DNA from: Planctomycetales bacterium 10988
GTDB taxonomy: Bacteria > Planctomycetota > Planctomycetia > Pirellulales > Pb10988
NCBI GenBank assembly: GCA_009664345.1
Contig: CP043547.1
Coordinates: 3,066,709-3,130,708 of the forward strand
Reading direction: 5' to 3'
Length of the DNA stretch: 64,000 nt
Below, piece by piece: positions 8,464 to 17,518 of the stretch. Under the pieces are notes generated by a model. The model did not search any database. It had not been told where the DNA came from and was given only the letters and a program-made list of their open reading frames with translations. A program made the position numbers and the translations under genes. Every line of letters begins with the position of its first letter. Positions within the stretch are counted from its first letter, which is position 1.

Positions 8464-10080
8464 ATGCGGTTTTTGTTGGACGAGCGGTTCGTTCGAGAAT
8501 TGCAAGTTCGAGATTCTCACCTTCCAGACTGCTATGTCCGGCCTGGCGAATATTTGCATCATCTCTATTTAGGCGGCGTGAAATTCGTCGTCGTTCAGGC
8601 CCTCTTGGAATGCCTCAAGGAAGCGGAAGAACGGGGCGATCGCGAGGCCCTCGATCATTTGCTGTTGCATAAAAGGCAACTCGATTTCCTCATGGCCGAA
8701 GCCCAGCAAGAGGGTACTTTGGAAGGGAAGCCTCTCTTGGGCGATCCTCCTCCACCGAAAGACCAAACGAGTTCCCTGCCGGTCAATCATTATATGCCCC
8801 CCAAGCCGGAAACCATCGAGGATACCGGGCTAACCCGGACTCAATTGATGGAGATGATTCTCCGGTCGATCTACAATCATGGCCGCCTGACGGGGATTCG
8901 AATTGCCTATCATTTGCGAATTCCTTACGGCGTGATCGACCCGCTCTTGTTGGAGATGCGGGATTCGGAACTCTTGGCCGTGACGGCCCAGCGGGGCACC
9001 GGGGATTTTAGTTTCGAATATGAATTGCGACCCCCTCGCGGTCGGCAAGGGGCCGAGGATGCCCTAGAGAAAACCCAATATGACGGCCCTGCTCCGGTTC
9101 CGTTGGATGCCTATATCGATGGCATTATGAATCAAACGGTGCGTGATCTAACCGTGACCCGGCGTAACATTCGCGAGGCGTTTTATGATTTGATTTTGAA
9201 AGAGGAGATTCTCAATCAAGTCGGCCCGGCCATCAACGGGGCCTCTTCGATCTTCCTCTTCGGCTATCCTGGCAACGGAAAAACGAGTATCGCCGAACGC
9301 ATCTGCCGCGTGATGGGAAATGAGATGTACATCCCCTACGCGATCGATGTCGATGGCCAGATCATCAAGCTTTACGATCGGGTCGTGCATGAATCGATGG
9401 AGGATAATCGCACTCCAACCTATGATCCACGTTGGGTGAAGATTCGCCGCCCTGTCGTGATCGTCGGGGGGGAACTCACCCTGCCGATGCTCGATTTGGC
9501 CTATAACGAAATCGGGAAGTTCTATGAAGCCCCGTTGCAGTTGAAAGCCAATGGCGGCATCTTCCTGATCGACGACTTTGGCCGTCAACAAGTTCGCCCG
9601 ATGGACTTGCTCAACCGCTGGATTATCCCGTTGGAAAAACGGTACGACTACCTCACGACGGTCACCGGGATCAAGATTCAAATTCCTTTCGAACAGATTC
9701 TGATCTTCTCTACGAACCTTGATCCGCAACAACTCGCCGACGAAGCCTTCTTGCGACGGATTAAATATAAGATCGAAATCACCGATCCCGATGAGCAACA
9801 ATGGTGCGAAATCTGGCAAGCGGTCTGCAATGGCCGCGAAGTCCCGCTCGACCCGGCCGGGTTGGAATACATGCTCGCCAAGTGGTTCCGCCCGATCAAC
9901 CGCAACCTTCGCATGTGTCAACCGCGTGACTTGCTCGACAAGATGATCAGTATCAGCCGGTATAATATGGAGCGACCCAGCTTCAGCCCCGACCTAATCG
10001 ACGCTGCTTGCCAAGCCTATTTCATCGAAAACGACACCGAAGGCGAAAAATACGCCGCTTCCCATCAGTTGGAAATGTAA
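8464..10080 (+). CDS. AAA-type ATPase with N-terminal helical domain
   Basis: The protein is 538 aa. Residues 1-110 are charged and helical, ending in a PPPPK linker. Residues 120-190 resemble a small winged-helix-like segment. The P-loop is GYPGNGKT (267-274) and Walker B is IFLIDDFG (about 366-373). Downstream, FSTNLDPQQLADEAFLRRI gives a sensor-like Asn and an arginine pair typical of AAA+ proteins. AGGAGG at 8452-8457 lies 6 nt from the ATG and 3 nt from an in-frame GTG, so ATG is preferred. The family is a general ATPase and the target is unknown. It is followed by its own terminator, so it is not cotranscribed with recA. Confidence 0.8.
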   Translation: MRFLLDERFVRELQVRDSHLPDCYVRPGEYLHHLYLGGVKFVVVQALLECLKEAEERGDREALDHLLLHKRQLDFLMAEAQQEGTLEGKPLLGDPPPPKDQTSSLPVNHYMPPKPETIEDTGLTRTQLMEMILRSIYNHGRLTGIRIAYHLRIPYGVIDPLLLEMRDSELLAVTAQRGTGDFSFEYELRPPRGRQGAEDALEKTQYDGPAPVPLDAYIDGIMNQTVRDLTVTRRNIREAFYDLILKEEILNQVGPAINGASSIFLFGYPGNGKTSIAERICRVMGNEMYIPYAIDVDGQIIKLYDRVVHESMEDNRTPTYDPRWVKIRRPVVIVGGELTLPMLDLAYNEIGKFYEAPLQLKANGGIFLIDDFGRQQVRPMDLLNRWIIPLEKRYDYLTTVTGIKIQIPFEQILIFSTNLDPQQLADEAFLRRIKYKIEITDPDEQQWCEIWQAVCNGREVPLDPAGLEYMLAKWFRPINRNLRMCQPRDLLDKMISISRYNMERPSFSPDLIDAACQAYFIENDTEGEKYAASHQLEM

Positions 10081-10105
10081 CCGCTTTCGATCTTTCTCAG
10101 AAAAC

Positions 10106-10156
10106 AAAATCCTCTGCCTCCCTGATCGCATCAGATTTTGGGAACAGAGGATTTTT
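10106..10156 (+). terminator. Rho-independent terminator after the AAA ATPase gene
   Basis: AAAATCCTCTG (10106-10116) pairs with CAGAGGATTTT starting at 10145 and is followed by T's. The intervening loop is about 28 nt. Confidence 0.8.
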
Positions 10157-10258
10157 CTTGCGCGGATTCGCTTAGAATGTCTCTCCTTCTTGTCAAAGAA
10201 ACACCCTAAAAGCTTGAAAAATTCCCTCAGAAATTCGAATTTTAGCTCTTGATCGATA

Positions 10259-10278
10259 TAGTATAATTATGTATACTA
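10259..10278 (+). promoter_or_regulatory. Palindrome overlapping a TATAAT box upstream of recA (candidate operator)
   Basis: TAGTATA (10259-10265) and TATACTA (10272-10278) form a perfect 7-bp inverted repeat with a 6-nt spacer, and a TATAAT hexamer sits at 10262-10267. The site is about 80 bp upstream of the recA start. Its overlap with a -10-like box is what a repressor operator would look like. An SOS/LexA role is inference; no consensus for this lineage is claimed. Confidence 0.4.
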
Positions 10279-10358
10279 ACCAAGAAGGAAAGTCAAGATC
10301 CTACTCGTTGCATCTAGCATCTTGAAATCATCCAGTTAAAAAAGAGGGTAAGAACGAT

Positions 10359-11489
10359 ATGGTTACCGCTACCACCAACAACACGAAATCCATGGCCAAA
10401 AAATCAACCAAGCGATCCAGCTCCACCAAATCAACCCCCTCGGATGGCATCTTCGATCGCGATCCGAATTTGAAAAGTGCTCTCTCCCAGATTCATAAGC
10501 AATTCGGGGAAGGTTCCATCATGGCCTTGGGAGGCTCCAATATTGCCCCCATTGATGGGGTTTCCACCGGAAGCCTCGCTTTGGACTTGGCCCTCGGCGG
10601 CCGCGGAGTTCCCAAAGGACGGATTATTGAAATCTTCGGCCCAGAGTCGAGCGGGAAAACGACCCTCTCGCTGCATGTGCTGGCGCATGCTCAAAAAGGT
10701 GGAGGAATCGCCGCCTTTGTCGATGCCGAACATGCTCTTGATCCGAGTTGGGCCAAGAAGCTCGGCGTGGAACTCGAAAACCTCCTGGTCAGCCAACCGA
10801 CCAGTGGCGAAGAAGCGATGCAAATCACCGAGATGTTGATTCGCTCCAACGCGGTCGATGTCATCGTGGTCGACTCGGTCGCCGCCCTTGTTCCCAAGAA
10901 AGAGTTGGAAGGGGAGATCGGGGATTCCCACGTTGGGTTGCAAGCCCGCTTGATGAGTCAATCGTTGCGAAAACTCAATGGTGCGATCTCCAAAAGCAAA
11001 ACTTGCGTCATCTTCATCAACCAAATCCGGGAAAAGATCGGCGTGATGTTCGGCTCTCCGGAAACGACTCCTGGTGGTCGTGCCCTAAAGTTCTACTGTT
11101 CTTGCCGGATCGATGTCCGCCGTGTCGGCTCGATCAAGGATGGCGAAGAATATGTCGGCCAGCGGGTTCGTGCCAAGGTCGTGAAAAACAAAGTCGCCCC
11201 GCCGTTCCAGGTCGCGGAATTCGATATGATGCACGATAATGGCATCAGTGCCGAAGGGGACCTGCTTGATCTGGCCCTTGATATGAAACTGATTGCCCGT
11301 AGCGGAACGTGGTTCCGTTATGGGGATACGCAACTGGGGCAAGGTCGCGAACGAGCCAAGACCTTCCTCAAGGAAAACCCGGATATTTTTGAAGAGCTGA
11401 AGCAAAAGGTCCTCGCCGAGAAGGGGATTCTCAAACCTCACTACGGCGACCCGGATGCAGATCCCTCTTCGGATGAATCAGAAGACTAA
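10359..11489 (+). CDS. recA: Recombinase RecA
   Basis: RecA is the ATP-dependent strand-exchange protein of homologous recombination and the activator of LexA-type self-cleavage. The 376-aa product has Walker A GPESSGKT at 94-101, Walker B VIVVD at 168-172, and the DNA-binding and core segments [17 protein letters not shown] and [14 protein letters not shown]. The N-terminus has about 30 extra Lys/Ser/Thr-rich residues before the conserved [15 protein letters not shown], longer than in E. coli (353 aa in total). The C-terminus is acidic, as usual. The start has an AGAGGGTA purine stretch upstream. A palindrome over a TATAAT box lies about 80 bp upstream. Confidence 0.98.
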   Translation: MVTATTNNTKSMAKKSTKRSSSTKSTPSDGIFDRDPNLKSALSQIHKQFGEGSIMALGGSNIAPIDGVSTGSLALDLALGGRGVPKGRIIEIFGPESSGKTTLSLHVLAHAQKGGGIAAFVDAEHALDPSWAKKLGVELENLLVSQPTSGEEAMQITEMLIRSNAVDVIVVDSVAALVPKKELEGEIGDSHVGLQARLMSQSLRKLNGAISKSKTCVIFINQIREKIGVMFGSPETTPGGRALKFYCSCRIDVRRVGSIKDGEEYVGQRVRAKVVKNKVAPPFQVAEFDMMHDNGISAEGDLLDLALDMKLIARSGTWFRYGDTQLGQGRERAKTFLKENPDIFEELKQKVLAEKGILKPHYGDPDADPSSDESED

Positions 11490-11497
11490 TTGAAGAA

Positions 11498-11583
11498 GCT
11501 CTGACAAAACTAATTTCAAAGTATCTTTAGCATGCAAACGTAATCGCATTTGCACTGATACAAGAGGTTTTGTCTGAGCCACT
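11498..11583. repeat. 86-bp palindromic intergenic element (REP/MITE-like), copy 1
   Basis: The ends are GCTCTGACAAAAC (11498-11510) and GTTTTGTCTGAGC (11567-11579), an inverted repeat with one unpaired position, followed by CACT. A second inverted repeat TGCAAA / TTTGCA is centred near 11543. Length and ends match the copy at 22245. Confidence 0.75.
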
Positions 11584-11623
11584 AAAGAAAGTGACCAAGA
11601 CGGCTCACTTTTAGGAGAGCAAG

Positions 11624-13147
11624 ATGTTGTGTGGAATGCGGGGATTATCGGAAACCTTCTGGGGGATTCTTCTGGCAGGGATGCTATTTGCTGGAACGAA
11701 TCTATTTGCCCAGATCGAAGATGCCTCGCCTCTTCAACTTGCTTTGGGTTTCGAAGAGGCCGTCACTTCCGCGATTGCTCAATGCGAAAAGAGTGTGGTG
11801 AGCATCGCCCGACTGACGCCTCCCAAGGATGATCCGGAGGTGGATTTCAATCTCTTTCAAGGTCCCTTTGGTCAACAGAATCTTCGCAATCCCAATGCCA
11901 ACAACCCGATGCTCTTCGACTTCGTGCCCAGCCGTTATGGTGCGGGAATCGTCCTGAGCGCGGATGGTTTTCTGCTGACCAATTACCATGTAATTGACGA
12001 TTACTTTACTCAAGAAGAGAGTGAAATCCGCACGACGATCCCCGATCGGATCATCGTTTGGACTCATGAGCGGCGTCCTTACGAAGCCCGCGTGGTCGGT
12101 GCCGATCCCCGTAGCGATCTGGCGGTTCTCAAGATCAATGCCGAGTCGCTTTCTCCAATGCCTTTAGGGGATGCCAAAACCTTGAAGAAGGGGAGCTTCG
12201 TGATTGCTCTGGGAAATCCATATGCCATTGCCCGAGAGGGTTCACCCAGCGCCAGTTGGGGCATTGTCTCGCATCTTGGCCGTAAGTTATGGCATGTCGG
12301 CGAGCAATCCTTTGGAAATTCGGTGCTAACCCTGCATGAGTTCGGCACCCTTATCCAAACAGATGCCAAGCTGAATCTGGGAACTAGCGGCGGGGCCTTG
12401 CTCAATCTACATGGGAAAATGATTGGCTTGACGAGTTCCTTGGCCGCCTTGGCTGGCGGGGAACGCTCTGCCGGGTTTGCGATTCCGGTCGATCAGACGT
12501 TCCGCCGAGTAGTAGCGACTCTCCGCGAAGGCCGCGAGGTCGAATATGGTTTTCTCGGGGTTTCCGTGAGAAATCTTTCCTCGGAACAATTCCAACAAGG
12601 AACCCAAGGGGTTTATGTCAGCGAGGTGATGCAGGGAACCTCCGCCGAGCAGATGGGGGTCAAAGAGAACGACGTGATCCTGAGTGTAAATGATGTGCCT
12701 TTGCGGCAAGCCGACGATCTGATGTTGCAAGTCGGTCATCTTCCCGTCGAAGCGAAGGTCCGTCTCAAGGTCATGCGTGATGGTCAAGTCGTTCCCCTCA
12801 AAGAGATTCCCCTTTCCAAATATCCCATTCGCGGGATCAAGGTCGTCACTCAACCTGCCCGAAGATGGCGAGGAATGGAAATCGATTACAGCACCGCCAG
12901 CGATGCGATGACCCGGGCGGTCCCGAACAATAACCCGATCGCCCAAGGCTCGGTTTATGTGCGTCGGGTCGAACCGAACAGTCCCGCTGCCCAAGCCGGC
13001 CTCCGCCCCGGAACGTTCTTGACTTCCGTCAATGGCAAGACGGTAACGCATCCGCAAGACTTTTGGCAAGCCGTCAATCAAGCGAACGGAGAAGTCCGCG
13101 TCAAACTCTTCGAAAACGCCCAAACCATTACGATTCCCGCCCCCTAA
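11624..13147 (+). CDS. Exported Deg-like serine protease with two PDZ domains
   Basis: The 507-aa protein has an N-terminal hydrophobic signal (to about residue 30, ending NLFAQ). The trypsin-like domain has His122 (TNYHV), Asp165 (RSDLAVLK) and Ser255 (GTSGGALL). One PDZ domain covers about 308-395 (FLGVSVRNLS) and a second about 415-505 (VRRVEPNSPAAQAG). This is the order of periplasmic HtrA/Deg quality-control proteases. The His motif is NYHV rather than the common NNHV. AGGAGAG at 11613 sets the ATG start. The REP-like element lies just upstream, so the promoter must be within or beyond it. Confidence 0.9.
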   Translation: MLCGMRGLSETFWGILLAGMLFAGTNLFAQIEDASPLQLALGFEEAVTSAIAQCEKSVVSIARLTPPKDDPEVDFNLFQGPFGQQNLRNPNANNPMLFDFVPSRYGAGIVLSADGFLLTNYHVIDDYFTQEESEIRTTIPDRIIVWTHERRPYEARVVGADPRSDLAVLKINAESLSPMPLGDAKTLKKGSFVIALGNPYAIAREGSPSASWGIVSHLGRKLWHVGEQSFGNSVLTLHEFGTLIQTDAKLNLGTSGGALLNLHGKMIGLTSSLAALAGGERSAGFAIPVDQTFRRVVATLREGREVEYGFLGVSVRNLSSEQFQQGTQGVYVSEVMQGTSAEQMGVKENDVILSVNDVPLRQADDLMLQVGHLPVEAKVRLKVMRDGQVVPLKEIPLSKYPIRGIKVVTQPARRWRGMEIDYSTASDAMTRAVPNNNPIAQGSVYVRRVEPNSPAAQAGLRPGTFLTSVNGKTVTHPQDFWQAVNQANGEVRVKLFENAQTITIPAP

Positions 13148-13155
13148 AATAAAAC

Positions 13156-13187
13156 AACCCCACTCGAATCTGCTCAAGTAGGGTTTC
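13156..13187 (+). terminator. Probable terminator between convergent genes
   Basis: AACCCCACT pairs with AGTAGGGTT with one mismatch and is followed by TTC. It sits between the protease gene and the convergent NYN gene, so it could act on either strand. Confidence 0.5.
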
Positions 13188-13222
13188 TTCGATCTCTATA
13201 GATTTATTTACAAGACAGCAGC

Positions 13223-13825
13223 TTATCGCGATTCCAGATAAGATTCTTCTTCACAATCATAGACGTCGTGTTCGGGCATATCGCCGACGATTTTTTCTTG
13301 GAAATCTTCCAAATGAATGACGCGATAAGCAACGTCGCGGAGAGCCGGGGCAACCCCGTTGTGCCAACCGACGACAATCACCCGCTTGCCCAAAGCATCC
13401 CGCAAGTGAGAGGCCAAGGCGGCAAAATCTCCATCGCCAGAACAAAGAAGTGCCTGATCGAAGGCATTCGCCGACGCCAGCTTGAGCATATGAATGGCGA
13501 TGCCGACATCGACCCCTTTTTGCTCATGTTCCAAATAGTTCGCCCGACAATGGGGGCAACTGCGGCGTTTTTCTTTCAACTCGGAAAAATGCAACTGAAA
13601 ACCGAGTGAATTGCGAAGGAATTGGTGAAAATTTTCCCGGCCGTCGCTGGGAGTATTGGAAATGCAGTCAAAGTAATGAATATCAAAAAGTGGCGTCTCG
13701 CAAATGCGATCCATCCAATATTTGAAACGATGCCAATCGAATCGTTTGCCTTGATTTAACTGAAGCCGCTGGTTGACGATCATCGGTCGAAATTGACCTG
13801 CATCGATAAAAGCTATCGTTCGCAT
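13223..13825 (-). CDS. NYN-domain (LabA/DUF88-like) ribonuclease
   Basis: This is a protein of about 200 aa with a PIN-like NYN fold. The metal-binding acids are Asp8 (AFIDAGQ), Asp106 (KGVDVGIAIHM) and Asp131/Asp133 (CSGDGDFAALA). A CPHC pair (Cys90, Cys93) within the insertion before KGVD suggests a small zinc site, although only two Cys are seen. NYN proteins are putative metal-dependent RNases acting in RNA processing or decay. The ATG at 13825 has AGGA at the right distance; the longer TTG and upstream ATG starts do not. The C-terminus is acidic (YDCEEESYLESR). Confidence 0.85.
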   Translation of the reverse strand: MRTIAFIDAGQFRPMIVNQRLQLNQGKRFDWHRFKYWMDRICETPLFDIHYFDCISNTPSDGRENFHQFLRNSLGFQLHFSELKEKRRSCPHCRANYLEHEQKGVDVGIAIHMLKLASANAFDQALLCSGDGDFAALASHLRDALGKRVIVVGWHNGVAPALRDVAYRVIHLEDFQEKIVGDMPEHDVYDCEEESYLESR

Positions 13826-14250
13826 AAACATTCCTAGCAAAGCTTTGGGGGCCGTGTGTCGCTTTTGCTATCTTGAACGGAACCCGCCTGTGAGTCCGCC
13901 CCGAGTGAAGTCCGGGGACATTGAGAGTTCAGATAGAACCAAGAACAACCTGCCAGGGTGAGTCAATTCACCGACCGGCCCGGTTTGTTCTTGTGCAAAT
14001 AACCTGTCCAGCAGAAAGAATCGCACGCATTGCGAACGCGAAATCTCTCTGATTTCCGACAATCTGGGAACTGGAACCTCTCATCCTACCCAACGGACCG
14101 CTTCACGTCTAGAATTCTTGTTTTTTTCCTAAGAATATGAAAAAGAAAATAACCCTCTCATGTTTCAGTCAGGGAAGAAAGGTGGGCTTTCGCAACCCTA
14201 GGCCAGACAGAAGAGGGTTACCATTGAGTTGGAGGAAGAATGAAATACTG
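13826..14250. other. Gene-free interval
   Basis: The space lies between the start of the minus-strand NYN gene and the 3' end of the next minus-strand gene. Apart from the long-armed hairpin at 14142-14220, nothing is recognised. Short open frames here lack ribosome sites and protein-like composition. Confidence 0.5.
14142..14220 (-). terminator. Long-loop terminator downstream of the 1048-aa exported protein
   Basis: Read on the minus strand, AACCCTCT and AGAGGGTT pair around a loop of about 53 nt, followed by ATTTTCTTTTTC. The T-rich tail points to termination of the gene at 14251-17397. Confidence 0.5.
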
Positions 14251-17200
14251 CTACTCTTTCCCTTCGTCAAGTTTCTTCATAAGGAGGAAAAGTTGATAAG
14301 TAATGAGGTTAAGTCGTTGATCCATCTTGTCGAACCGTTCATTGAATGCATCAAGCTTTTTAGACGGATCGTTTCGATAGAGTTGCAGTTCCAACTTCTC
14401 GATTTGCCGACGAAGGTCTTTGAGTTCTTCTGCTGTAGCAGCAGTTGTTTGGCTAGCCTCTTGCTGTGTGTTTGAGCGGGCTTGAGCCATTTGGGCAGCC
14501 TTAGCACGCTGTTGAGCAGCGAGTTCCTCTGCTCGTGCCTCCATTTTTTTCCGTTCTTCCTCAAGCTCTAGCAACCGTTCCTTTAATTGCTCTGGAGAGA
14601 CCTGCACAACTACATAATAGGCTATATGAGCGGACTTTGACGCAGTGTCTTTGGCCGCGATCGAAATCGGAATAGTAACAGGAAAACCCTCAAACGGAAT
14701 CTTCTCCAAAAGTGCTTTAGCCTGATCTTTCAAAACTTGCTCGAACCTTGAACTTGTTTCGCTATAGGGTTCGCCTTGGTTTTTCCCTTTCAGATAGCCA
14801 GCGAGTGCTTCGCTTGCTTTCACTGTAAGTTCTTCCGTGCTGGCCGTCACGGTTCCTGTAGAAGGATTGAGTTCAAGGCCGTCTTGGGGTTGTAGTAAAG
14901 AAAAGATATAAGGGGATTTTCCACCGATAACTTTGTGTTTGAGTTCCGTGGTGCTAGCGTTCGGGAGTACGATGACAGATTGCTCAGGCATCAAGGCGAT
15001 CGGTTGGTCGCTATTCGTGGGCTTTCCTTCGATCTCAGGAATATCTTCAGAATATAGACTATCCGAAAAAAGGACGTAGGCTCGATCATCAGCTACCCGT
15101 AACCCACAATGTCCCACAAGGACACCTCTCCCAAACTGGGCAGTATACTGATAGCGTACCAAGGGCTGCTTCTTGGATGAGGCACCTGCGAATCTTAAAA
15201 TTAGCTCCAGTTCGGCCCTTGCATTCCGCGACCCTCCGATGGATTCGAGAATGACTTGGGGATAGACTTCCAAGGTAACAGTCATATCCCTCCCTGGAAC
15301 AGATCGAGTGACTAGTTCGTTGGATTCTTTGGTTCTTCGAGAGCTTCCGGTGAAAATGTGATTCAATTCAACAGGATAGCCTCGAGTCTGAGGACTGACT
15401 GTTTCGACGGCGAATTCAAAGGGAGTATCTTTTCTCTGTAAGGAGTACCCTATATATCGGCCTCTCGCGGATGGCATCAGTCCATGCTTCGCTAGGAGCT
15501 TAGGCTGGAAATCAAAATCATAAAGGACTTCATCAACAAAGATCCCGTGTTCACTCACGGCATCCAGCTTTTCCGAGCCTTTATTTTCAAACCTTTTCAA
15601 CCGGGCAAAATCATCCAAGCCATAAACCTCAAGTGTCGTTTGGGTTTGGAGAATGAGTTTGTCCTTGTGGAGATCACAATGCAAAATGGGGCCATCCGCA
15701 TTGAGCGTTGTCTTCCGCTCCAAATCATCCAACTTCAAGATTTCACATTCTCGGGATTTCCCGGGAAGAGGTTGCAACACTACATAATTCTCGGATAAGA
15801 AAGCATTATAGATAAAACCGGATAACTTTCTCTCGGCTAGTACTTCTCCGGTTGTCAAATCGATCACCGCCAAGTTGGAGATCGTTTCTACCGTAAGTGT
15901 TCCCAGGTTGGTGGTTTGAAGATAACCGTGTTCATTTCGTTTCGGCCCTTCCCAGATGAGTACCTTTTTGCCCTTGGCATCGACCATGAAATCAGAAGGG
16001 GGAAATGGGAGACGAATACTTGGATATTCCACTTTCAAATCATATTGAACGCTTCGCTCAAGATCATTGTGTTTAAAAGTAGCCACGATCGGAGAGTCCC
16101 CGAGTTGATCAGGGGAAGGTTTCCATAGCAAATGTTCTCCCTCTTGCTTCATTCCTTCAGGCAGATCATCGAATTTCACTTCCACCCGTGGGTCGCTTGG
16201 TTTGAGGGTGATCTGCGATTCTTCTCCTACATGATAGGTCGAAGAGCCCTCCAACTCCGCAAACAGTAAAGGCTCATCCGGGAGATTGAAATCTGCCAAG
16301 GGAAGAAAGCAGATATGCTCTTGGGTAGCAAAGATAAGTTGCTCGCGATCATCATCTGAAAAAAGACGGACTCCTGAGGCATCCCGCCTGCTGCTGAATC
16401 TCGAGGAAGCTTCTCCACGATAAGATAATTCAAATTTGACTTCTTCCCCAACTGAAGCAAAAGTATTGTACGAAGCCGCTTTGAAAACCAGCTTTTCGGG
16501 AACCGCAAAACGATGGGTCAATCCCCGGATTAGAACGCGATATTCAAAGTCCAATCCAAAAATTAACGGTTTTTTCTGGCTAAAACACAATGGATAGAAA
16601 TCTAAATTCGCAATTTGTTTCCTTAACGATTTGTCATAGATGCCTCGGCCCGAAGCAGTAACATGATTGTAGGGGTCAGGAACATAGGAATAGGAAGACT
16701 CATGATCCTCAAAAAAGGAGACAAAATTCGGCTTTTCCGCATCTAAGCGATTAATCCTTGTAAACGAATCAAACCCGTTGGGCGTTGAATGAACCGTTCT
16801 TCGATAGGCAATATCTCCCTTACTTGAGATAGCCATCTCACTACTATCATTGAACACATTTCCCTTATCTGTAAAATCTCGCAAACTTACAACTCCAGTG
16901 ATATGGTTGCGATCTTTCCAGTAAACATAATAGAGAAAGGGGTCGTTTGGGTTCTGCGAGGAAGTTACCATCGAGCCATTGCTATCCGTGATTGAAACCC
17001 TTTTAAGTAACGTAAATTCTTTGGAGGGGTCTGTACCACTTCCACCGGCGTGGATCAAATAAAGATTAGCATCTTGCTGGCAAGCAACCGCGAAAATCTT
17101 TAGGCCTTGATATTCCTTGTAGCACACGGAAATCGGGTTAGAACCAATACTGACTTTTTTTACTGGTTCGAGATTGCCAGAACGCAAGTTTTCCTGCCGC

Positions 17201-17397
17201 CAGAAAAGAATTTCACCTTCCTTCGCATCAAGGCCAACTAGTGTTCCGGTTTCCGGGTGTAACGCAAAATCACTACAGATAAGAGGAAGCTCAATCTTTT
17301 CGACTTCTGCAAAGACTGTGGCTGATGCTAAGATCAGCCCAGCAATCAGGCTATGGTGCAATCCTTGTCTCAGCCAAATCAAAACCAAATTTACCAT
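14251..17397 (-). CDS. Large exported protein: propeller-like, Ig-like and coiled-coil regions
   Basis: The product is 1048 aa and the family is not recognised. The chosen ATG follows GAGGGG four bases upstream; an ATG 36 bases earlier lacks one. A signal peptide (HHSLIAGLILASATVFA) precedes repeated beta-rich segments such as LICSDFALHPETGTLVGLDA and VIDLTTGEVLAERKLSG, suggesting a WD40/YVTN-like propeller. Near residue 400, DPRVEVKFDDLPEGM and LLWKPSPDQLGDSP, and near 820 VIGGKSPYIFSLLQPQDGLE then LNPSTGTV, look like putative-Ig/cadherin-like modules. The last 120 residues are a coiled coil rich in Glu, Lys, Ala and Gln, ending NLITYQLFLLMKKLDEGKE. A periplasmic or outer-surface scaffold is inferred. 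Confidence 0.75.
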   Translation of the reverse strand: MVNLVLIWLRQGLHHSLIAGLILASATVFAEVEKIELPLICSDFALHPETGTLVGLDAKEGEILFWRQENLRSGNLEPVKKVSIGSNPISVCYKEYQGLKIFAVACQQDANLYLIHAGGSGTDPSKEFTLLKRVSITDSNGSMVTSSQNPNDPFLYYVYWKDRNHITGVVSLRDFTDKGNVFNDSSEMAISSKGDIAYRRTVHSTPNGFDSFTRINRLDAEKPNFVSFFEDHESSYSYVPDPYNHVTASGRGIYDKSLRKQIANLDFYPLCFSQKKPLIFGLDFEYRVLIRGLTHRFAVPEKLVFKAASYNTFASVGEEVKFELSYRGEASSRFSSRRDASGVRLFSDDDREQLIFATQEHICFLPLADFNLPDEPLLFAELEGSSTYHVGEESQITLKPSDPRVEVKFDDLPEGMKQEGEHLLWKPSPDQLGDSPIVATFKHNDLERSVQYDLKVEYPSIRLPFPPSDFMVDAKGKKVLIWEGPKRNEHGYLQTTNLGTLTVETISNLAVIDLTTGEVLAERKLSGFIYNAFLSENYVVLQPLPGKSRECEILKLDDLERKTTLNADGPILHCDLHKDKLILQTQTTLEVYGLDDFARLKRFENKGSEKLDAVSEHGIFVDEVLYDFDFQPKLLAKHGLMPSARGRYIGYSLQRKDTPFEFAVETVSPQTRGYPVELNHIFTGSSRRTKESNELVTRSVPGRDMTVTLEVYPQVILESIGGSRNARAELELILRFAGASSKKQPLVRYQYTAQFGRGVLVGHCGLRVADDRAYVLFSDSLYSEDIPEIEGKPTNSDQPIALMPEQSVIVLPNASTTELKHKVIGGKSPYIFSLLQPQDGLELNPSTGTVTASTEELTVKASEALAGYLKGKNQGEPYSETSSRFEQVLKDQAKALLEKIPFEGFPVTIPISIAAKDTASKSAHIAYYVVVQVSPEQLKERLLELEEERKKMEARAEELAAQQRAKAAQMAQARSNTQQEASQTTAATAEELKDLRRQIEKLELQLYRNDPSKKLDAFNERFDKMDQRLNLITYQLFLLMKKLDEGKE

Positions 17398-17518
17398 TTG
17401 TCCCCTCAAACTCGTTCTAAAACCAAAAGTCATAAAGTCTGTATAATTTAAATAGATAGCAGTCTCAGTATATTAAGGTAATGATTTTTATTCAAGCAGT
17501 ACTCTAAAAGGATCGTCT

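Noticed and set aside
9148-9921. 257-aa minus-strand open frame opposite the AAA ATPase
   Set aside because: It overlaps the P-loop and Walker B of a clear coding gene and lacks a start signal.
14137-14475. 112-aa plus-strand open frame
   Set aside because: It overlaps the terminator and the 3' end of the minus-strand 1048-aa gene and has no recognisable features.
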